A DNA stretch of 64,000 nt from Novosphingobium sp. ZN18A2. GTDB lineage: Bacteria; Pseudomonadota; Alphaproteobacteria; Sphingomonadales; Sphingomonadaceae. Made by a program: the position numbers and the translations under genes. Shown here piece by piece: positions 8,589 to 17,670 of this stretch. The notes beneath the pieces are model-generated. The model had not been told where the DNA came from. It did not search any database and was given only the letters and a program-made list of their open reading frames with translations. How positions within the stretch are numbered: the stretch's first letter is position 1; each line of letters begins with the position of its first letter. Location: positions 2,108,001 through 2,172,000 of the forward strand of contig NZ_CP136651.1 in assembly GCF_036784765.1 (NCBI RefSeq). The letters are read 5' to 3'.

Positions 8589-8761
8589 TGTGGCTTCGCC
8601 ACACCTCCGGCTCCCCGCAAGCGGGAGGGGGACTTGTCGCGCAATCATCCCCTCCCGCCTGCGGGAGGGGCAGCGAGAGTTGGCGCGCAGCGCCTAGTCG
8701 CAGCGGGGTGGGCCAACGCGGGCCCATGCCCACCCCTAACCCCTCCCGCGAGCGGGAGGGG
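8589..8761. repeat. Cluster of REP-like GC-rich palindromes
   Basis: Two perfect copies of CCCCTCCCGC-NN-GCGGGAGGGG occur at 8649-8670 and 8740-8761. An imperfect copy lies at 8611-8631 and a short TGTGGC-TTC-GCCACA hairpin at 8589-8603. The copy at 8740 is preceded by GCCCACCCCTAA. That extended unit recurs in reverse orientation near 34516-34551, so this is a dispersed repeat family. The 263-bp gap between the HTH gene and the antitoxin gene is filled by it. Confidence 0.8.
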
Positions 8762-8772
8762 GAAACCCCACC

Positions 8773-9000
8773 TCACTTCGCCAGTTCCCTCAGCGCCCGC
8801 TTGCGCCGCGCCATGACTTCGCGCGCGGCGGCCATCTGCGCCTCGAACTCAGGCTCCTCGGCCGCCAGCTCGATCCCGCGCGGCGTGGTGACGACCGACA
8901 CCGACTGCCCGACCGCAAGATTGAGGTGCGCGAGCAGATCCTTGGGTAGGATGACCCCGGCGGAATTGCCGATCTTGGTGATTTTGAGGGTGGTGTTCAT
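8773..9000 (-). CDS. AbrB/MazE/SpoVT-type antitoxin, no toxin adjacent
   Basis: 75 residues with the swapped-hairpin AbrB DNA-binding fold at the N-terminus: KITKIGNSAGVILPKDLLAHLNLAVGQSVSV. The tail EFEAQMAAAREVMARRKRALRELAK is the kind found in antitoxins that pair with death-on-curing (Doc/Fic) toxins. Such toxin genes normally follow directly. Here the downstream side is only REP-like repeat and then an HTH gene in a different frame, so the antitoxin looks orphaned. It may still repress its own promoter or protect against related toxins elsewhere. Confidence 0.88.
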   Translation of the reverse strand: MNTTLKITKIGNSAGVILPKDLLAHLNLAVGQSVSVVTTPRGIELAAEEPEFEAQMAAAREVMARRKRALRELAK

Positions 9001-9083
9001 ACGGGGGCTATGACCAACTGTTGATCAGGCTGCGAGGCTTGGCGCAGATTTGGGGATTTGGTAAACTGTCGCCGTAGTCCCCG

Positions 9084-10013
9084 TCACCGCAATTCCAAAA
9101 GACCGGTCAAAGTGTACTCAACCTTCTCTCTTCCATCTGGACGCCGAACTGTCCGGATTCGAACCGACGCACGCCAAGGACGGCCAACAACCTGCTCATC
9201 ATTTTCAATTTTCTCAAGAAAATCATTGCTCAAGCGGGTCCCCACTGGTCCAGAAATTACTTCCCCTGTCCCATCAATATGGAACTCAAACCGGCGCGCA
9301 ACTGGAAGAATGCCGACCAATATTCCAGAGATCTGCTCTTCGTTCTCATTGACCTCCGTTCGTTCGACCCTTTGATAGGCCCGTTCAATCTTTGCGTCAT
9401 CAAATTCTTGTTCAGCTTCGCCCTCGACAATCTTAAATCGAGCCTCTTCATTACGCAGCAATTCAATCAGCCCCTTAACTGATATAAATGTTCGGCTATC
9501 AATATCCTCAATTGCTCGTTCAAATATAGCATCTGATGGAGAAGCAATGTCGCTTATTATTTTTGATATTGCATGAACCGCGTCTTTGAGAGACGTATCG
9601 AACATTTCGATTTCATCGCTGTCCTCTTCGAGCTGAAATCCGAATGACCCATGAACAACATCGACGATATTCATGCGGGAAAACTTGCGCTCCGGCACCG
9701 GCCCTCGTTGCCCAAGTGCCCTACCCGTCAAGGAATTCATGTGCTTCGATAGAGCCGCTTGGTATGATTGAAGTGCTTTCCCAGCAAATTCTGCGTCGAT
9801 GCCCCTAGAGCCATCAACCGGCTTTCCGTAAAACAGAAGGGTCACGTCCGCGTGATGTTTTTCAGCCTCCAGCATACCCAGCTGCTGCCGAATTTCTTCC
9901 ACCCTTTGCTGAAGTGAAAGACTGCCTAGCGGATCCACTCCTTCCCCTTCCCTGATCAGGGCTTCGAGCGTGGTCATTTCGCTTTGGAGCGCTGCTCTTT
10001 TCAGCTTACTCAT
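9084..10013 (-). CDS. Unrecognised protein, partner of the DUF6932 gene
   Basis: 309 residues, no family recognised. Residues 1-55 are helical and coiled-coil-like (LQQRVEEIRQQLGMLEAEK). A mixed alpha/beta section follows (VTLLFYGKPVDGSRGIDAEF, then INIVDVVHGSFGFQL-like strands), then an acidic helical stretch near EIEMFDTSLKDAVHAISKI. The last 90 residues are strand-rich (RRFEFHIDGTGEVISGPVG, ASVRIRTVRR). No signal peptide or membrane span. ATG 10013 lies inside the last codons of the upstream DUF6932 gene (8-nt overlap), so the two are translated together. Base composition is clearly AT-richer than the flanks, suggesting transfer. An effector, antitoxin or immunity role would be inference. 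Confidence 0.8.
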   Translation of the reverse strand: MSKLKRAALQSEMTTLEALIREGEGVDPLGSLSLQQRVEEIRQQLGMLEAEKHHADVTLLFYGKPVDGSRGIDAEFAGKALQSYQAALSKHMNSLTGRALGQRGPVPERKFSRMNIVDVVHGSFGFQLEEDSDEIEMFDTSLKDAVHAISKIISDIASPSDAIFERAIEDIDSRTFISVKGLIELLRNEEARFKIVEGEAEQEFDDAKIERAYQRVERTEVNENEEQISGILVGILPVARRFEFHIDGTGEVISGPVGTRLSNDFLEKIENDEQVVGRPWRASVRIRTVRRPDGREKVEYTLTGLLELR

Positions 10014-10584
10014 CGCCTTCGCCTTCGAGCGCCGCAATCGCATCCGTATCGTCTATATGGAGAGCGATTGCGAGCATTCCCTTCCATTGAAAGGAATTGC
10101 GGCGGTGAGAAAACAACCCATTCCAATATGCGGCCTGTCGCGCGACCAAGTGTGAGGGAATATGCAGATCCACGAAGAAAGTGTCGCAGTCAAAATTTGT
10201 ACGATTGAGGTTACGATCGAAAATACCACCATTGCGCTGGCCCGCGACAAACGCATTCCACGCTGCAAAATCCGCTACGTAGGGATCGGGCCGGTAGGAT
10301 AACGTTAATACGTCAATATCTCCCGGGTCCCGGCCGAAAGCTTCTACGTCTTCCGTGAAACTTCCGTCGACCCATTGAAAACCAAGTCCGAAACCCTGAG
10401 CACGGAGCGCTGCACGAAACCTGAAGAATCCACGCAACAGCGATTTCCGATGATCCGTTGTCGAGAACCGCTGCACCATTTCGATAGGTGTGCATTCATA
10501 TGGGGACGAATGCGCCATCGGCGCACCGGGCGTACTTCCTACGAAGGGTGGAAGCACTCCATTCAGATTGAATCCTGGAATCAA
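10006..10584 (-). CDS. DUF6932-like nucleotidyltransferase-fold protein
   Basis: 192 residues. It opens with IPGFNLNGVLPPF, characteristic of the DUF6932 group. WVDGSFTEDVEAFGRDPGDIDVL fits the nucleotidyltransferase pattern G-S-x(n)-D-x-D, and DTFFVDLHIPSH could supply the third carboxylate. The C-terminal FSHRRNSFQWKGMLAIAL also fits the group. Nucleotide transfer is inferred from the fold; substrate unknown. The start is TTG 10584 with GGAGGGG about 6 nt upstream. A nearer ATG (10590) runs into a stop after two codons. A palindrome at 10597-10623 abuts the ribosome binding site. Overlaps the downstream partner gene. Confidence 0.8.
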   Translation of the reverse strand: MIPGFNLNGVLPPFVGSTPGAPMAHSSPYECTPIEMVQRFSTTDHRKSLLRGFFRFRAALRAQGFGLGFQWVDGSFTEDVEAFGRDPGDIDVLTLSYRPDPYVADFAAWNAFVAGQRNGGIFDRNLNRTNFDCDTFFVDLHIPSHLVARQAAYWNGLFSHRRNSFQWKGMLAIALHIDDTDAIAALEGEGDE

Positions 10585-10596
10585 TTCATGCCCCTC

Positions 10597-10623
10597 CGGC
10601 TGATATAAGATCGATATCAGCCG
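10597..10623. promoter_or_regulatory. 10-bp inverted repeat upstream of the DUF6932 operon
   Basis: CGGCTGATAT and ATATCAGCCG are perfect inverted arms separated by 7 nt. The repeat touches the GGAGGGG ribosome binding site (10591-10598) of the TTG-started gene. It could be a repressor operator or, in RNA, a stem-loop next to the ribosome binding site. The pattern suits autoregulation of a two-gene module, but no binding protein is identified. Confidence 0.6.
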
Positions 10624-10642
10624 ACGGATACAAGGTCATTAA

Positions 10643-12722
<2,080 letters not shown>

Positions 12723-12789
12723 CTGCCTCCCCGGGGATGCGCGCGATGATAGACGCACGGTGCCGCCCCGTCTAGGCGTGCGTCGCGCA

Positions 12790-13449
12790 ATGCCGATGCT
12801 CTACCGCCTTGATGCCCCGGCCACGGCGATTGCCCGCGCCTTCGATGCGCGCGCGGGCACGGACCCGTGGACGGGCGGCCCCGTCTCGCCCGGTCGATTC
12901 GCGCCGGTCGTAACCGCCGGGCGGGAATTCATCGCCGGGCCAAGGCCGGCCGGCAAGCGGCTTGAGACGCGCATAACCCCGCGCCTGTGGGGCGTGCCGC
13001 CCCCGCCCTCTGCCGGCGATGCGGGGCGCGGCGTGCTTACGGTGCGCAACACGCAAAGCCCGTTCTGGATCGGCAACCTGCGCAACAGCGAGTTCCGCTG
13101 CCTTGTCCCGGCAACCGCGTTCATGGAATGGGGCGCGGGAACCGATCGCGAAGGCAAGCGCCGCCAGCACTGGTTCACGCTTGCCGACCAGCCCCTGTTC
13201 GCCTTCGCGGGCGTGTGGAAGGACAGCGAGGTTCCGTCCTTCGCGATCCTCACGTGCGAAGCCAACGCAGCCCTGCGCGCCGCGGGGCGCGATGCGATGC
13301 CGGTTATCCTTCCCGCAGATCCCGATGCGCACCAGACCTGGCTGCACGGCGGCTGGGACCGCGCGCAAAGGCTTGTGACGCCCTATTCCTCGTCGCTGAT
13401 GCGCAGCCAACCCGCGTCGCCCCACCTTCCCCGGCCCGATCAGGCCTGA
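12790..13449 (+). CDS. SRAP/YedK-like protein with degenerate active site
   Basis: 219 residues of the SOS-response-associated peptidase (HMCES/YedK) family, which crosslinks to abasic sites in single-stranded DNA through Cys2. Retained features are LYRL at the start, RNTQSPFW with the conserved Asn, CLVPATAFMEW with the catalytic Glu, and AMPVILP. The start reads MPMLYRL where active members have MC-x-LYR, so Cys2 is absent. The family His before the AMPVIL segment is Gly (AAGRDAMPVIL). The upstream frame to 12658 overlaps the thiC leader and is not used. Probably a non-catalytic paralogue; a still-intact one may exist elsewhere. Confidence 0.82.
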   Translation: MPMLYRLDAPATAIARAFDARAGTDPWTGGPVSPGRFAPVVTAGREFIAGPRPAGKRLETRITPRLWGVPPPPSAGDAGRGVLTVRNTQSPFWIGNLRNSEFRCLVPATAFMEWGAGTDREGKRRQHWFTLADQPLFAFAGVWKDSEVPSFAILTCEANAALRAAGRDAMPVILPADPDAHQTWLHGGWDRAQRLVTPYSSSLMRSQPASPHLPRPDQA

Positions 13450-13467
13450 AACCGGCCCCGCGCTATG

Positions 13468-13539
13468 ACTTTCCATCATGGAAAGTTTTCACTTGCCGAA
13501 TCGGAAAGTGAGGCCTACCCAGTTTCCAACTTGGAAAGT
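13468..13539. promoter_or_regulatory. Array of three related palindromes (operator candidate)
   Basis: Three inverted repeats share ACTTTCC/GGAAAGT-type half-sites. The first is the perfect ACTTTCCATCATGGAAAGT (13468-13486). The second is at 13490-13510 (CACTTGCCG, 3 nt, CGGAAAGTG, one mismatch). The third is AGTTTCCAACTTGGAAAGT (13521-13539, one mismatch). Centres lie 23 and 30 bp apart. The array ends 28 bp before the CPBP gene. The likely binder is the winged-helix regulator at the end of the operon. Confidence 0.7.
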
Positions 13540-13567
13540 GATCGACGGCAAAGCGAAGGAACGCGAC

Positions 13568-14338
13568 ATGGGTTATGACCTTCTTCTCGCGGCAATCGTG
13601 GCGGCACTGGGGTGGAGCGCGTGGCACAACCGGGGCCGCATGGAAAAATTCCGTGCGCTTACCGACACCGATGAGCGGCAACGCACGTTCAAGCGCTGGA
13701 CGCTTTCCAGTTTCGCGATCTACGGCCTTGGCGGCGCGGCGCTATTGGCCTTGATCGGCCGGGCCGGCAGCCTGGTTTCCTTCCCCGCGGAATTCCGCCC
13801 TGTCGCCGCCCTTGTCGGCCCCGGCCTTGCGCAAGACGCTTCGCAAACCGGATCGATGCTGGCGGGCATGGTAACAGGCGTCATCATCGCGACGATGGCG
13901 CTGTTCATCGTCTGGCGCTTCGTGCTGGGCAAGCGCACCCAGCCCGTGATCGGTGACGTGGCCGCCCTGTTCCCGCGCAACCGCGCGGAAGCGATTGCCC
14001 TGCTTCCACTGGCGATCAATGCGGGATTGAGCGAGGAAATCATGTTCCGCGTCGCCCTGCCCCTGCTGGGCACGCTGGCGACGGGATCGGCGGTGGCCGG
14101 TTTCGCCATCGCGGCGGTAACCTTCGGCCTGATGCACTGGTACCAGGGATGGCGCGGCGTGCTGCTGACCGGCCTTGCCAGCGGCGTTTTCATCTCGCTC
14201 TACGTTTCTTCCGGAACGCTGATCGTGCCCATCGTGATCCACGCGCTGGTCGATGTGATGCTGCTGGTGGTTCGCCCTTCGATCAGCCTGTGGCTGGACG
14301 GACGGCAGGCGCCGCCCGCCGCTGCGCAAACCCGCTGA
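13568..14338 (+). CDS. CPBP-family intramembrane metalloprotease
   Basis: 256 residues with six or more hydrophobic spans. The three CPBP (Abi/CAAX-like) motifs are visible: LSEEIMFRVALPLL (EExxxR), FGLMHWYQGWRG (conserved His) and IVIHALVDVMLL (H-x3-D). These would bind the catalytic zinc within the membrane. Substrates of bacterial CPBP proteases are mostly unknown; some act in maturation or self-immunity. ATG 13568 has AAGGA 8 nt upstream. An in-frame ATG at 13478 lies inside the palindrome array and is rejected. First gene of a four-gene set ending in a regulator. Confidence 0.85.
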   Translation: MGYDLLLAAIVAALGWSAWHNRGRMEKFRALTDTDERQRTFKRWTLSSFAIYGLGGAALLALIGRAGSLVSFPAEFRPVAALVGPGLAQDASQTGSMLAGMVTGVIIATMALFIVWRFVLGKRTQPVIGDVAALFPRNRAEAIALLPLAINAGLSEEIMFRVALPLLGTLATGSAVAGFAIAAVTFGLMHWYQGWRGVLLTGLASGVFISLYVSSGTLIVPIVIHALVDVMLLVVRPSISLWLDGRQAPPAAAQTR

Positions 14339-14388
14339 TCGACCCCGCTGATCCACGCGCCCTCCCCGCAATCCTGAAAGGCAAGATC

Positions 14389-14751
14389 ATGAATCGCCAT
14401 ACGCAACCCAACCGGACCACACTGGCCCTCCCCGTTTTCGCCTTCGCGCTGGCCATGGTCGCCATGGCGCCGGGCGCTTCGAATGCGGCGGCACCTGCCA
14501 TGGCCTGTGGCGGTGCGGCGGTCCTTGCCGGACTGGCACGCCGCTTCCGGCGCCATTCGGACCGGCGTTTTACATGGCAATCGCTGGCTCTTGTTGCCCT
14601 GTTGACGGGCGGCGCGTTCGCCTCGCTCGCCTTGCGCACGCCCGACGGACCGGCCCCGGCCGTGTGGCTGGTGGGTGCCGCCGTTTTCGCCGCGACCTTC
14701 GCGATCGCGCTGAAAACCGGAGAACCATGCGACGGCAGGGGAATTGCGTGA
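14389..14751 (+). CDS. Small membrane protein
   Basis: 120 residues. Hydrophobic segments at about 12-32 (LALPVFAFALAMVAMAPGAS), 39-48, 64-80 (SLALVALLTGGAFASLAL) and 89-107 (AVWLVGAAVFAATFAIAL) indicate a three- or four-span membrane protein with a basic cytoplasmic loop (ARRFRRHSDRR). No family recognised. AAAGG lies about 9 nt upstream of the ATG. It follows the CPBP gene by 50 bp and precedes another membrane gene by 43 bp, so it is probably part of the operon. Confidence 0.65.
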   Translation: MNRHTQPNRTTLALPVFAFALAMVAMAPGASNAAAPAMACGGAAVLAGLARRFRRHSDRRFTWQSLALVALLTGGAFASLALRTPDGPAPAVWLVGAAVFAATFAIALKTGEPCDGRGIA

Positions 14752-14794
14752 AACGCGCGCAGCGTCCATGCACACATTTGCAAGGGGATCGGCC

Positions 14795-15262
14795 ATGACA
14801 GAACGAGACGTCCAGATAGACGAGGCGCGCCGCGCACTTGCCACGGTGGCGCAGACCAAGGCCGGAATGGCGGAAACCATCGCCAATTGTCCGCCCTGGC
14901 GCCATGCGTTGTTCGCCGCGATCTTCGCGGTTCTGATCGCGTCCGTCGCAATATCCTCGTTCGTGCAGTTCGCGACGATACCCTTCATCCTGGCGGCGAT
15001 ATTCCTGGTGAAAAAGTCGGACGAGCGGCGGCTGGGTGTATTCGTCAACGGATACAGGCCCGGCAAGACGCGGAAGGTTTCGCTCAGCTTCGTTGCGGTT
15101 ATCGTTGTTCTGGTGGTGGCGGCCATGAACATGCGCACCAGCCATTTCTCCAACCTGTCGAAAGCGGGCCTTACCGCGATCAGCTTTGCCATCGCCTATG
15201 CCTATAGCGTGGTCTGGCAGCGCGTGTTCCTGAACGAGCTGCGCGAACAGGACGCGGAATGA
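14795..15262 (+). CDS. Integral membrane protein of regulator-linked operon
   Basis: 155 residues. A short cytoplasmic helix with EARRALATVAQTK precedes four hydrophobic spans (HALFAAIFAVLIASVAISSF, FATIPFILAAIFLV, VSLSFVAVIVVLVVAAMNM, AGLTAISFAIAYAYSVVW). No named family recognised. AAGGGG lies about 7 nt upstream of ATG 14795. Its stop overlaps the start of the winged-helix regulator (ATGA), a strong sign that the two proteins are made and used together, as with membrane-protein/HTH pairs in other bacteria. Confidence 0.75.
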   Translation: MTERDVQIDEARRALATVAQTKAGMAETIANCPPWRHALFAAIFAVLIASVAISSFVQFATIPFILAAIFLVKKSDERRLGVFVNGYRPGKTRKVSLSFVAVIVVLVVAAMNMRTSHFSNLSKAGLTAISFAIAYAYSVVWQRVFLNELREQDAE

Positions 15263-15573
15263 AGCAGGCGCCCGTCCTCGATCCTTCGCTGCACCAGCCC
15301 GCGCGGCTGCAGATCTGTGCCATGCTGGCAAACGTCGCCAGCGCGGAATTCGCGAAGTTGCGAGAGATTACCGGCGTCAGCGATTCGGTGCTGTCAAAGC
15401 ACCTCTCCGCCATGTCCGACGCCGGGTATGTGACACTGAGCAAGGCCGCGCAGGACGGACGCCAGCGAACCTGGGTTTCGTTCACGCGCAAGGGGCGAAA
15501 GGCCTTTGCCGGGCACATGGCCGCCCTTCAGGATCTTGTTGCCAGCGCGGAACAGGCGATTGCCGCCGAATAG
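15259..15573 (+). CDS. Winged-helix transcriptional regulator (HTH_34 type)
   Basis: 104 residues forming a single winged-helix DNA-binding domain of the MarR/ArsR-like HTH_34 type. It has LHQPARLQICAMLANV, then AEFAKLREITGVSDSVLSKHLSAMSDAGYV as the helix-turn-helix, and the wing QRTWVSFTRKGRKAF, followed by a dimerisation helix. No ligand-binding domain or cysteine cluster is present. ATG 15259 overlaps the preceding membrane gene by 4 nt. It probably binds the palindromes at 13468-13539 and controls its own operon; this is inferred from context only. Confidence 0.88.
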   Translation: MKQAPVLDPSLHQPARLQICAMLANVASAEFAKLREITGVSDSVLSKHLSAMSDAGYVTLSKAAQDGRQRTWVSFTRKGRKAFAGHMAALQDLVASAEQAIAAE

Positions 15574-15596
15574 CCCGGCCATGACGCCCCGGCGCG

Positions 15597-15998
15597 TCAG
15601 GCGAGCCGCACCATACCCAGCACCGTCAGGCCAAGGCCGACGACGAACGTGACCGAAGCCCAGCCCTTGTGCATGTGCGACAGGTTCTTCAGCCAGAAAT
15701 GGAAATAGATGTCGGAAAACCCGACAACGGCCAGCGCCTCTATCATCATCAAGCCGCCCAGCGTCTTCATGATGCAGGCGACAAGATCGGTCGGCACCCA
15801 GGGGTTGAGCAGATAGATCGTCGCCCCGGCGAACAGTTCCAGAAGCCCGCTGACCATCTGCAGCGCCGGGCTTTCTTCCACTTCCTGCACCAGTTTCTGC
15901 CAGATCCCCGGCTTGCGCAGCGCCCCCGTTGCCGCCGATACGGTGAACAGGCCCATCAAAAGCGCGCTCCAGCCCGTGGTGTTCAATACTTCGCCCAT
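15597..15998 (-). CDS. Four-span membrane protein, function unknown
   Basis: 133 residues with hydrophobic spans at WSALLMGLFTVSAATGAL, ALQMVSGLLELFAGATIYLL, LVACIMKTLGGLMMIEALAV and ASVTFVVGLGLTVLGMV. A conserved-looking motif SDIYFHFWLKNLSHMHKGW lies between spans 3 and 4; its histidines could bind metal or haem, which is speculative. No family recognised. ATG 15998 was chosen over upstream in-frame ATGs because the extra sequence is Arg/Ser-rich and shadow-like. Converges with the winged-helix gene. Confidence 0.7.
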   Translation of the reverse strand: MGEVLNTTGWSALLMGLFTVSAATGALRKPGIWQKLVQEVEESPALQMVSGLLELFAGATIYLLNPWVPTDLVACIMKTLGGLMMIEALAVVGFSDIYFHFWLKNLSHMHKGWASVTFVVGLGLTVLGMVRLA

Positions 15999-16328
15999 TC
16001 GCCGTCCATCCTCTTTGGCCTTTTCCGGACGAACGGACCCGACACGCGAACGGTGGCTTGCCCCGGCACTGGCTGTTGCCCCCAGCATATCGTCCCACCC
16101 GTCGCGGCAGGTGCTGTTATCGTTTCGGTTTTCGGGCGATGTGGCGCCTACCCACACCTTGTTGCCAGACTGGCGACCCGGGGATCGGCATTCATCCTAA
16201 CGTGGCCCGATAGCTTGGCAAGACGGCTTGGCAACGCTTCGGACGGGCTGGACTTCTATCGCGCGATATAGATACTCGGCGCGCAACGACGCCGCGGCCC
16301 GATCGCGGTGCGAACGGGAGAAATGCCG

Positions 16329-17570
16329 ATGGCCACTATCGCAACAGACGCTCCGCGTGCGACCAGCCCCTGGGACGTCAGCGATGTCGCGCTCTATACC
16401 GAAAACCGCTGGCACGAACCCTTCGCCTGGCTGCGTGAAAACGCGCCGATGAGCTGGCGCGAGGACAGCCCCTATGGCGGATACTGGTCCGCCTGCACGC
16501 ACGACCTGATCCAGCAGATCGAACTGGACCCGGCCACGTTTTCTTCCAGCTGGCAGAACGGCAACATCGTTATCGCCGATCCCAAGCCGGAAGCGAACCT
16601 GCCCAACTTCATCGCCGCCGACCCGCCGGTGCATACCGCGCAGCGCAAGGTCATCTCCCCGGCGTTTTCCCCCAGCCAGATGGCCGAACGCGAAAAACAG
16701 GTGCGCGCCCGCTGCAAGGCGCTGCTGGACGCGCTTCCGGTTGGAGAGACGTTCGACTGGGTAGAGCGCGTGTCGATTCCGCTGACGATGGGAATGCTGT
16801 GCATCCTGTTCGACATGCCGATGGACGAATGGCAGGATCTGAAGCGCTGGTCCGACTATGCGGGCAGCGTCAATCCCGACAACGACAACGATGAATACCG
16901 TGCCGAATGGATGGCGCAGATGCAGGCGATGCTCGCGCGGTTCGACCGGATGCTGGACGAACGGCGCGATGCGGCGCCGGCGGACGACCTGATCAGTCGC
17001 ATGGTGCATTCGGACGCGATGGGGCACCTCAGCCCGATGGAGCGGCTGGCCAACATCGCGCTGCTGATCGTGGGCGGCAACGACACCACGCGCAATTCGA
17101 TGAGCGCGCTGGTGGAGGTTTTCGATTCCTGGCCGGGCCAGTTGCGCAAGCTGCACGACGATCCTTCGCTGATCCCCAACGCCGCGCAGGAGGCGATCCG
17201 CTGGCAATCGCCCGTCACCCATATGCGCCGCACCGCGATGCGCGATGTCGAAGTGGGCGGACAGCAGGTGAAGAAGGGTGAGAAGATCGTGCTGTGGTAT
17301 ATATCGGGCAATCGCGACGAAAGCGTGTTTCCCGATGCGGACCGGTTCGACGTGACGCGCGAGAACGCGCGGCGGCACGTGGGGTTCGGCCACGGCATTC
17401 ACCGCTGCGTGGGCGCACGCCTTGCCGAAATCCAGCTTGCCACGCTGATAGAGGAATGGGTGGCGCGCGATTGGCGCGTCGTGCCGCAAGGCGTGCCGGA
17501 ACGGCTTGCCAGCCCGTTCCTCCACGGCTTTGTGCATATGCCGGTCAGGATCGAACTGCGGTCGTCCTGA
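16329..17570 (+). CDS. Cytochrome P450, CYP153-like
   Basis: 413 residues, a complete bacterial class I P450. The I-helix is LIVGGNDTTRNSMS, the K-helix ExxR is EAIRW, and the haem loop FGHGIHRCVGARLAE places the ligand at Cys360. GGNDTTRN together with HMRRTA and WYISGNRDE recalls CYP153 alkane/fatty-acid omega-hydroxylases. The subfamily is inferred and a steroid- or terpene-type CYP is possible. It needs ferredoxin and ferredoxin reductase, not encoded nearby. ATG 16329 has GGGAG 8 nt upstream; ATG 16323 is too close. A GCTTGGCAA direct repeat (16213, 16226) lies in the leader. Confidence 0.9.
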   Translation: MATIATDAPRATSPWDVSDVALYTENRWHEPFAWLRENAPMSWREDSPYGGYWSACTHDLIQQIELDPATFSSSWQNGNIVIADPKPEANLPNFIAADPPVHTAQRKVISPAFSPSQMAEREKQVRARCKALLDALPVGETFDWVERVSIPLTMGMLCILFDMPMDEWQDLKRWSDYAGSVNPDNDNDEYRAEWMAQMQAMLARFDRMLDERRDAAPADDLISRMVHSDAMGHLSPMERLANIALLIVGGNDTTRNSMSALVEVFDSWPGQLRKLHDDPSLIPNAAQEAIRWQSPVTHMRRTAMRDVEVGGQQVKKGEKIVLWYISGNRDESVFPDADRFDVTRENARRHVGFGHGIHRCVGARLAEIQLATLIEEWVARDWRVVPQGVPERLASPFLHGFVHMPVRIELRSS

Positions 17571-17632
17571 CCCACGCGCAAGCCGCAACGCCGGCCGCGT
17601 TCACGCAGTTTGCGGGATTGCCGGCCGCGGAT

Positions 17633-17663
17633 TGCCGGCCGCGGACTGAACGCGCGGCCGGCA
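17633..17663. terminator. Strong hairpin between convergent P450 and monooxygenase genes
   Basis: TGCCGGCCGCG (17633-17643) pairs perfectly with CGCGGCCGGCA (17653-17663) over a 9-nt loop. It sits in the gap between the two convergent genes, so it could terminate both. There is no T-run. The left arm is part of a 14-bp tandem duplication (ATTGCCGGCCGCGG at 17617 and 17631). Confidence 0.55.
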
Positions 17664-17670
17664 GATCCGG

